Below, one piece after another: positions 37,768 to 43,460 of a stretch of 64,000 nt of DNA (position 1 is the stretch's first letter; each line of letters opens with the position of its first letter). Position numbers and translations under genes: made by a program. Origin of the DNA: Lachnospiraceae bacterium (lineage in GTDB: Bacteria > Bacillota > Clostridia > Lachnospirales > Lachnospiraceae); contig JAFUPV010000009.1 of assembly GCA_017472605.1 (NCBI GenBank), forward strand, positions 1-64,000, written 5' to 3'. Under the pieces are notes generated by a model. It ran no database searches and was not told where the DNA came from. It was given only the letters and a program-made list of their open reading frames with translations.

Positions 37768-37812
37768 CTCCTTTAGTTTTGTTTTAGGTGAGGAAGGTCT
37801 CGAACTCACCGG
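37768..37812 (-). ncRNA. Probable preQ1-I riboswitch
   Basis: On the minus strand a stem GGTGAG (37805-37810) pairs with CTCACC (37787-37792). The 12-nt loop begins TTC and ends in C, as in the Bacillus queC riboswitch. An A-rich tail, TAAAACAAAACTAAAGGAG, follows and includes the ribosome binding site. The tail can fold back on the loop to form the H-type pseudoknot. It lies in the leader of queT, the expected target. Confidence 0.75.
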
Positions 37813-37858
37813 TTGTTTTGCTGGAAATCCTTTATTTATAAGATTTTCAGCAGGATAG

Positions 37859-37887
37859 AGTATAGCATAGAATTGAAGCAAAATCAA
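37859..37887 (-). promoter_or_regulatory. queT promoter
   Basis: On the minus strand TTGATT (37882-37887), a 17-bp spacer and TATACT (37859-37864), giving a start near 37852, about 40 nt before the riboswitch. The stretch from 37888 to 38068 shows no further feature that I can support. Confidence 0.7.
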
Positions 37888-38068
37888 TAACAGTACCCAA
37901 AAAGTACCAAATTACCAAATTTGCATCTGTTTCGGATTCAACAAATCAGCAGAATACCACTACTTTGATTCAGTTATGCTGTCAATGAACAGGCGCAGCT
38001 TATGTACTCTTCTATAAATCTATGCCTATTAACCACAAGCGAAACTCTGGTTTTTTCTGAATATCATC

Positions 38069-38097
38069 TTGTAAAATCCAGAAAGATGTGCTATAGT
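38069..38097 (+). promoter_or_regulatory. Promoter of the antisense antitoxin RNA
   Basis: TTGTAA (38069-38074), a 17-bp spacer and TATAGT (38092-38097). It points toward the 3' end of the toxin gene, as expected for an antitoxin RNA. Confidence 0.7.
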
Positions 38098-38103
38098 AAA
38101 AAA

Positions 38104-38200
38104 GAAGGGAAGCCAGTAGACGGCTTACCCCAATATCATTTACAACGTACCCTTTTCAGGGCAGCCGTCATTATTGGTGGTAATGGCGGCTATTTTCATT
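38104..38200 (+). ncRNA. Predicted antisense antitoxin RNA (RatA-like)
   Basis: An RNA of about 97 nt is predicted between the promoter above and a terminator hairpin: AGCCGTCATTA (38163-38173) with TAATGGCGGCT (38181-38191), then ATTTTC. Its 5' part can fold as GGGAAGCC against GGCTTACCC (about 38107-38130). It runs opposite to the 3' end of the holin-like toxin gene and overlaps its last codons. No open frame of note lies in it. Confidence 0.65.
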
Positions 38201-38285
38201 TCCTCTTGAAGATCTGATAGCACAGACCAACAAGGGCAACAACAAACATCCCAATCTGGATCAACTCCGGATATGTAACGTACAT
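38196..38285 (-). CDS. Putative holin-like type I toxin, 29 residues
   Basis: A short membrane peptide starting MYVTYPELIQIG and ending in a basic YQIFKRK, with one hydrophobic span between (about residues 9-23). It matches the clostridial putative holin-like toxin family, related in kind to TxpA. AAGGAGGG lies 7 bases before the ATG. The ribosome binding site is inside a stem (CCCTCC with GGAGGG). An antisense RNA is predicted from the other strand. Overproduction would be expected to damage the membrane. The gene is shorter than most ORF-calling cut-offs. Confidence 0.85.
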   Translation of the reverse strand: MYVTYPELIQIGMFVVALVGLCYQIFKRK

Positions 38286-38292
38286 TGCATCA

Positions 38293-38331
38293 CCCTCCTT
38301 TCTTTCGTCTGGAGGGTTTTTGATTCCCTCC
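38293..38331 (-). promoter_or_regulatory. Alternating hairpins that can mask the toxin ribosome binding site
   Basis: In the toxin mRNA the order is GGAGGG (38326-38331), CCCTCC (38311-38316), GGAGGG (38293-38298, the ribosome binding site). The middle segment can pair with either neighbour, so the ribosome binding site is hidden in one fold and free in the other. Both stems are perfect 6-bp G-C rich pairings. Confidence 0.7.
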
Positions 38332-38375
38332 GCAAAAGAGGGTAAGCCGCCCGGCTCTGGTTTCCCATAAATAAA

Positions 38376-38404
38376 AAGATATCACATTTCCTGGAACGAA
38401 TCAA
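38376..38404 (-). promoter_or_regulatory. Toxin mRNA promoter
   Basis: On the minus strand TTGATT (38399-38404), a 17-bp spacer and TATCTT (38376-38381). Transcription would start near 38369, giving an 83-nt structured leader whose 5' hairpin (GGGAAACC with GGCTTACCC) resembles that of the antisense RNA. Confidence 0.65.
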
Positions 38405-38444
38405 TTGTTTTTTCTCGACAAATTTCGACAGCCAATTCCAACAA

Positions 38445-39134
38445 TCAGTCATTCTCCGCTTCTTCCATCAACCGCATACCTGCTGTGCTTGTAACCGGCA
38501 ATGAGAACACAATGGATTTCGCTTTGGAATTCATTCCTGCCTCGTCCATGATGGATTTCATGATGGCATTGCGCTGTTCTTTCTTTGTAACGATGAAAAG
38601 CATCTCCTTCTCCGCTGCCAGTGTGACACCGAGGAATCGCTCGGCACCTTCCATTCCGGTGCCTTTGGCATGGATCACGGTTCCGCCGGCTGCATTGCTC
38701 TTGCGGGCAGCGTCCATTATCAATTCTGTATAACCCTGGTTGGCAATAACCACCAACAGTTCATATTTGGTATCCTTCAATGCAGATTCCTCTCCTTTCT
38801 GAAACTCCTGATTTCCTGTCAGGAACTGCAGCTGGCGTTTGCCGCCGATGCTGCTCATTGGGACAACAAAAGCAATACCGGTTCCCGGTACGTCGATGTG
38901 CATCTTCTTCTGCAGACCGCGCTTGATTACTTTCCAGGTCTCACCTGTTACAACTGAGAAAATGACGGATTTTTCCGTATCCTCCAGACCGAAATAGTCC
39001 AGCACCTCACTACGGGCGGTTCCCTTTCCCAATGTGATCAGATTTACCGATACGCCGTTTTCTTCATAGAAGTCGGCAAATTCTCTGGTATGCTGACGAT
39101 TGATGATCGCAGCCATCAGAAACAATTCACTCAT
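38445..39134 (-). CDS. Tandem P-II-like regulatory protein
   Basis: A 229-residue cytoplasmic protein that appears to hold two GlnB-like folds in one chain: residues 1-105 and about 115-225. Each half shows a strand with AAIINRQ or VVIANQG, a helix, a GKGTAR or KGTGM turn where P-II proteins bind nucleotide, and a final strand ending VVPMSSIGG or LPVTSTAG. Neither half shows the conserved uridylylated Tyr of GlnB, so it is probably regulated by ligand alone. It lies 15 bp after the DUF1538 membrane protein gene, much as GlnK follows AmtB. It probably gates that transporter. The ligand and substrate are unknown. Confidence 0.82.
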   Translation of the reverse strand: MSELFLMAAIINRQHTREFADFYEENGVSVNLITLGKGTARSEVLDYFGLEDTEKSVIFSVVTGETWKVIKRGLQKKMHIDVPGTGIAFVVPMSSIGGKRQLQFLTGNQEFQKGEESALKDTKYELLVVIANQGYTELIMDAARKSNAAGGTVIHAKGTGMEGAERFLGVTLAAEKEMLFIVTKKEQRNAIMKSIMDEAGMNSKAKSIVFSLPVTSTAGMRLMEEAEND

Positions 39135-39149
39135 ACAAACTCCTTTCCA

Positions 39150-40697
39150 TTAAAGATCAATGATTGCATCATCATCCATCAGTGACAGATCCGCAACAGG
39201 CTGTCCAACCGGCTTAGCCTTCTTCTTCCGCCACTTGTTGAATTCGGATACAACACCGAGAAGCTGAATCGTGATCAGCGGAGTCATCGCTACCATGGCA
39301 ACAACACCGAACGCATCGGTTACAATGTTTCCGCCAACGCCCATGCAGGCACCCTGAGCCAGGGGAAGAAGGAACGTCGCTGTCATCGGACCGGATGCAA
39401 CTCCACCGGAGTCAAACGCAATCGCCGTGTAAATTTTCGGCACAAAGAAGGAAATTCCAAGAGCAATCGCATAGCCCGGGATCAGGAACCACATGATTGA
39501 AATTCCAGTCAGCACACGGATCATTGCAATTCCCAGTGACAGGGCAACACCGATGGAAAGACTGGTTCCCATGGCGCGGGCAGAAATCGCACCGTCCGTA
39601 ATCTCCTCAACCTGCTTGTTCAACACATAGACGGCTGGCTCGGCTTTTACAATGAAGAAGCCCATTACCATAGCGATCGGAATGAGAATCCACGGCTGCT
39701 CGGAACTGCCCAACATGCTGCCCAGATAGTTACCGGCCGGCATAAAACCGACATTGGCTCCGGTCAAAAACAGAACAAGACCGATGTAAGTATAGACAAG
39801 ACCGATTACAATTTTTACCAGCTGACGCTTTCCAAGACGCAGCACTGCGATCTGGAATACAGCAAAGAAAACAATGATCGGAAGAAGCGCAATGGCGATC
39901 TCACCCATGAAGGCGGGGATCTCGTGACCGAATAAGTGCCACAGCTCCACCGAACTGTTCACCTCCGGAATCACTGGCGGCGCATACTCGCTTCCGCTGG
40001 GATTGTAGATCAGACCAAGGATCAGAACGGACAAAATCGGGCCAACGGAACAGAGGGCAACAAGACCAAAGCTGTCGTTTGCAGCATGGCGGTCATTACG
40101 AATCGTAGAAACACCGACACCAAGCGCCATGATGAAAGGTACGGTCATCGGTCCGGTCGTCACTCCGCCGGAGTCAAACGCCACGCTCTGAAAACTTTTC
40201 GGCACAAAGAATGCCAGGATAAAGACGATTATGTAGAAAAAGATCAGGAGCTGAGGAAGCGCAATTCCAAACAGCATACGAAGCAGCGCTACCACAAGGA
40301 AGAAACCAACACCAACAGCAACGGCGAGGATTAAAACCATGTTGGGAATTGCCGGCACCTGCTCGGCCAGAACCTGAAGATCCGGTTCGGAAATTGTGAT
40401 GATAAAGCCAAGTAAGAATGACAGACTTACTACAACAGCCAGCTTCTTACTTCTTGTGATGCTGCTTCCTACTTTTTCACCCATCGGCGTCATCGCCATT
40501 TCCGCGCCAAGGGTAAAAAACATCATTCCGATAATCAGCAGAACTGCTCCGATGATGAAACAAAGCAGAATGCTTGGGGAAATCGGCGTGATTGTAAAAC
40601 AGAGAATCAGCACAATTGCCATGATCGGAAGAACCGCCTGAAGCGCTTCTACCAGTTTCTCATGGAGATTGGACAATAGCATTGTTTTTAGTTTCAA
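39150..40697 (-). CDS. DUF1538 membrane protein (two-fold repeat, probable transporter)
   Basis: Integral membrane protein of 515 residues with about 14 spans in two homologous halves. Each half carries the same signature: FFVPKSFQSVAFDSGGV then TTGPMT in the first, and FFVPKIYTAIAFDSGGV then ASGPMT in the second, which suggests a pseudo-symmetric transport core. Its function is not described. The start is read as TTG at 40697, because AGGAGG lies 7 bases upstream; ATG at 40682 and an upstream ATG (40769) are less supported. It is the first gene of an operon with the tandem P-II protein. Confidence 0.85.
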   Translation of the reverse strand: MKLKTMLLSNLHEKLVEALQAVLPIMAIVLILCFTITPISPSILLCFIIGAVLLIIGMMFFTLGAEMAMTPMGEKVGSSITRSKKLAVVVSLSFLLGFIITISEPDLQVLAEQVPAIPNMVLILAVAVGVGFFLVVALLRMLFGIALPQLLIFFYIIVFILAFFVPKSFQSVAFDSGGVTTGPMTVPFIMALGVGVSTIRNDRHAANDSFGLVALCSVGPILSVLILGLIYNPSGSEYAPPVIPEVNSSVELWHLFGHEIPAFMGEIAIALLPIIVFFAVFQIAVLRLGKRQLVKIVIGLVYTYIGLVLFLTGANVGFMPAGNYLGSMLGSSEQPWILIPIAMVMGFFIVKAEPAVYVLNKQVEEITDGAISARAMGTSLSIGVALSLGIAMIRVLTGISIMWFLIPGYAIALGISFFVPKIYTAIAFDSGGVASGPMTATFLLPLAQGACMGVGGNIVTDAFGVVAMVAMTPLITIQLLGVVSEFNKWRKKKAKPVGQPVADLSLMDDDAIIDL

Positions 40698-40750
40698 TCC
40701 TGCACCTCCTGTTTCTTTTTTCCATTCGCATCTCCTGCGAACTGCATGAA

Positions 40751-40829
40751 GAGGCCGGAATTTTGTCATTTCCGACCTCCTGAAACCAATATTATGTATA
40801 TTTTACCCTATCTTTTCAGATACTGTCAA
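40751..40829 (-). promoter_or_regulatory. Promoter and leader of the DUF1538/P-II operon
   Basis: On the minus strand a perfect TTGACA (40824-40829), an 18-bp spacer and TAAAAT (40800-40805). The spacer contains the inverted repeat TATCT-GAAA-AGATA, a possible operator. In the leader GAGGCCGGAA (40751-40760) and TTCCGACCTC (40770-40779) form a 10-bp stem with one mismatch. A separate palindrome, GCCTGCGCAGGC, lies at 40862-40873. Confidence 0.65.
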
Positions 40830-40961
40830 GTTAATTAAAGTTAAGATTCTGTAAACAATTTCGCCTGCGCAGGCAATCATCGGCAAACTGACCGGGCATG
40901 TCACCGGCCCATTCGCCTGAATGCAGGGACAACAAGAACAACGCGCTGCGTGGTCTTTCCA

Positions 40962-41537
40962 TTACCGCGTCTTCAGCGGTACGCTCCCACTGGCGTCAAT
41001 CAGATAGATCCTTGATTCATGAGATACACCATTGGAACCGGTAAATTCGGCAGTCCGGTACAGATGAAATCCGCACTTTTCAATCACACGGCGCGACTGA
41101 TTGTTTTCCACAAAATGACCGCACTGGACGAAATCATAGTGCAGCTCCTCCAGACAGTACCGAATCACACGGGAAACTGCTTCCGGCATCAGTCCCTGCC
41201 CCCAATATGCTTTGCCAAGCACATATCCAAGTTCCCGGCCAAGCCTGCTTTTATAGGGCTCATCCGGTTCCGGACGGCAGGTCTCCAATCCCAGGGAGCC
41301 AATCACTTTCCGGTTTTCCTTCAGCTCCAGCGCAAAAGTCTTTTTATGTTCAATAAAACTCTTCAGAATCCGTGCTGATTCTTCTTTTGACTGATGGGGA
41401 TTCCAGCCGGCCATCTGTCCGACACCGTCTACCGATGCGTATTCAAAAAAATCTTCCAGATCACTCTCCCTCCACGGGCGAAGGATCAGGCGCTCTGTCT
41501 CCAGAATTGTTGTACTGATATCTACTGGCGCATTCAT
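40962..41537 (-). CDS. GNAT-family N-acetyltransferase (RimJ/RimL type)
   Basis: A 191-residue acetyltransferase that uses acetyl-CoA. The start pattern LETERLILRPWRESDLEDFF is typical of the RimJ group. The acetyl-CoA loop is seen as LGKAYWGQGLMPEAV (Q/RxxGxG/A-like), and the late NxxSRRVIEKCGF is the family motif B. The start has GGAGGAAAT about 9 bases upstream; the frame is open far upstream but overlaps another gene. It follows the fRMsr gene by 17 bp and is probably co-transcribed. The substrate is unknown. Confidence 0.88.
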   Translation of the reverse strand: MNAPVDISTTILETERLILRPWRESDLEDFFEYASVDGVGQMAGWNPHQSKEESARILKSFIEHKKTFALELKENRKVIGSLGLETCRPEPDEPYKSRLGRELGYVLGKAYWGQGLMPEAVSRVIRYCLEELHYDFVQCGHFVENNQSRRVIEKCGFHLYRTAEFTGSNGVSHESRIYLIDASGSVPLKTR

Positions 41538-41553
41538 TGTAATTTCCTCCCGG

Positions 41554-42039
41554 TTATTGTTCCTTCCAGTCGCAGGCTTCCTCAATGACTTTGGCACACA
41601 AAGCCAGCCCCTCCCGATCTGCCTCTGTGAATCGGCCAATCCGCGGACTGTCAATGTCCAGCACACCGACAATCCTGCCGTCTGCGTGAAGAGGCAGAAC
41701 AATTTCTGAACTGGACGCGCTGTCGCAGGCAATGTGACCGGGAAATTCATGCACATCATACACCAGCTGAATTTCATCCTTTGCCACAGCGGTTCCGCAG
41801 ACTCCTTTGCCAACCGGAATGCGGATGCATGCCGTCTTTCCCTGAAACGGTCCAAGGATCAGCTCTCCATGTTTCATCAGATAGAATCCGACCCAGTTCA
41901 GGTCGTCCATTACTTCGTTCAGCAGCGCCGAGGCATTGGCCAGGTTGGCAATCCGGTCACGCTCCCCCTCAAACAGGCTCTCCAGCTGCATTTTCGCCAT
42001 TCGGTAACGTTCTCTTTTTTCCATTTCTTCCATTTCCAT
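41554..42039 (-). CDS. Free methionine-(R)-sulfoxide reductase (GAF fold)
   Basis: Reduces free methionine-R-sulfoxide, an oxidative damage product. The protein has 161 residues and a single GAF domain. The three catalytic cysteines are at 71, 81 and 105 (KTAC, GKGVCGTA, HIACDSASSSEIVLP). The gaps of 10 and 24 are the same as Cys84, Cys94 and Cys118 of the E. coli enzyme. The start was set at MEMEEME, with GAGGG 4-5 bases upstream; an upstream in-frame start adds 38 residues. It is divergent from an MFS gene and shares an interlocked promoter region. Confidence 0.93.
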   Translation of the reverse strand: MEMEEMEKRERYRMAKMQLESLFEGERDRIANLANASALLNEVMDDLNWVGFYLMKHGELILGPFQGKTACIRIPVGKGVCGTAVAKDEIQLVYDVHEFPGHIACDSASSSEIVLPLHADGRIVGVLDIDSPRIGRFTEADREGLALCAKVIEEACDWKEQ

Positions 42040-42048
42040 GAAACCCTC

Positions 42049-42101
42049 TTGTCTTTCCAGATATTTGATGCTATTATAAACTCCGGTGAAACGTTCCGCA
42101 A
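42049..42101. promoter_or_regulatory. Interlocked divergent promoters (fRMsr and MFS)
   Basis: Plus strand: TTGTCT (42049-42054), 17-bp spacer, TATTAT (42072-42077), toward the MFS gene. Minus strand: TTGCGG (42096-42101), 17-bp spacer, TATAAT (42073-42078), toward fRMsr and GNAT. The two -10 boxes occupy almost the same bases, so only one polymerase can bind at a time. Confidence 0.65.
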
Positions 42102-42195
42102 TAGGAAGAATCAATTTCTTTTGCCCCAGTTCACGCATGAAATGCATTTTCACTCACCGGCGGTTCCATCTGCCTTTTATCTACGGAGGATTTCT

Positions 42196-43392
42196 ATGAA
42201 CATACGCAGCAGTTTCAAACACACCATTGCCGCAAGCTACATCGGCTACATCACCCAGGCAATCGTCAACAATTTTGCTCCTCTTCTTTTCCTGACCTTC
42301 CACAACAGCTATGGAATCTCTCTGGAAAAGATCGGCCTTCTTGTTACCGTCAATTTCGGTGTCCAGCTTCTTGTGGATCTGATCTCCGCAAAATACATCG
42401 ACCGGATCGGTTATCGGCGCGCCATCGTAGCCGCTCACATTTTTGCCGCTGCCGGTCTGATCGGGCTCAGCTTCCTCCCGGATCTGTTTTCCGATCCTTA
42501 TCCGGGACTCTGCATGGCGATCGTTCTCTATGCAATCGGCGGCGGTCTGATTGAGGTACTGATCAGTCCCATCGTCGAAGCCTGTCCAACAGACGGAAAA
42601 TCGGCGGCCATGAGCCTGCTCCACTCCTTCTATTGCTGGGGTTCGGTTCTTGTGGTACTGATTTCCACGCTGCTGTTTGCCGTGTTTGGAACCGGTTCCT
42701 GGAAGGTGATTTCCTGCTTCTGGGCAATCGTTCCTCTCTTCAACGCCTTCTACTTCACGCAGGTGCCGATCAACAGTCTTTCCGAAGGTCATGAAACCAT
42801 GGGGCTGCGTAAGCTGCTGACTGCTCCCATGTTCTGGGTGCTGGCACTTCTGATGGTCTGCTCCGGCGCCTCCGAGCTGGCAATGAGCCAGTGGGCTTCC
42901 GCCTTCGCGGAAAGCGGCCTGAATGTCTCCAAAACCGTGGGCGACATCGCCGGTCCCTGCTTCTTCGCTGTTCTCATGGGTTCCTCCCGTGTGTTCCACG
43001 CGAAGTTCACCGACCGCCTGAACCTTTCCCGCTACATGGGCTTCTGCGCGATCCTCTGCATCGCCAGCTACCTTCTTGCTTCCCTGTCACCGATTCCGGT
43101 GCTGTCTCTGCTTGGCTGCGGCATCTGCGGCTTCTCCGTCGGCGTGATGTGGCCCGGAACCTTCAGTCTTGCTTCCGAGAAATGTCCGGCAGGCGGAACC
43201 GCCATGTTTGCCCTGCTGGCGCTGGCCGGTGACACCGGCTGTTCTCTTGGACCAACCATTGTCGGTTTCGTATCCGGCGCGCTGAACGATAATCTGAAAG
43301 CAGGCCTGCTCTGCGCCATTGTGTTTCCGCTGCTGATGCTGGTTGGGCTGTGGCTTTGCGTGCAAGTGATTCGGACGCAGAAACAAAAATAA
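42196..43392 (+). CDS. Major facilitator superfamily transporter
   Basis: Membrane carrier of 398 residues with 12 predicted spans in two halves. The loop between spans 2 and 3 holds the MFS motif region (AKYIDRIGYRRAIV, with the D-R-G-RR pattern). A central charged loop (about 190-210) splits the halves. The overall pattern resembles fucose- or sugar-type MFS permeases of Firmicutes, but the substrate is not readable. The start has GGAGGA about 6 bases upstream and starts divergently from fRMsr. A terminator follows. Confidence 0.9.
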   Translation: MNIRSSFKHTIAASYIGYITQAIVNNFAPLLFLTFHNSYGISLEKIGLLVTVNFGVQLLVDLISAKYIDRIGYRRAIVAAHIFAAAGLIGLSFLPDLFSDPYPGLCMAIVLYAIGGGLIEVLISPIVEACPTDGKSAAMSLLHSFYCWGSVLVVLISTLLFAVFGTGSWKVISCFWAIVPLFNAFYFTQVPINSLSEGHETMGLRKLLTAPMFWVLALLMVCSGASELAMSQWASAFAESGLNVSKTVGDIAGPCFFAVLMGSSRVFHAKFTDRLNLSRYMGFCAILCIASYLLASLSPIPVLSLLGCGICGFSVGVMWPGTFSLASEKCPAGGTAMFALLALAGDTGCSLGPTIVGFVSGALNDNLKAGLLCAIVFPLLMLVGLWLCVQVIRTQKQK

Positions 43393-43404
43393 TTTTGATA
43401 TACA

Positions 43405-43460
43405 GTGAAAAGGAAGCGATACCCGGTTTATCCGACCAGGTATTGCTTCCTTTCACTCTT
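43405..43460. terminator. Bidirectional terminator between MFS and GH78 genes
   Basis: GGAAGCGATACC (about 43412-43423) pairs with GGTATTGCTTCC (43439-43450), with outer GTGAAA/TTTCAC pairs extending the stem. It lies between two convergent genes. Confidence 0.8.

Noticed and set aside
42181-42999. Minus-strand open frame of 272 codons opposite the MFS gene
   Set aside because: Shadow of the MFS coding sequence, with no membrane or motif pattern of its own.
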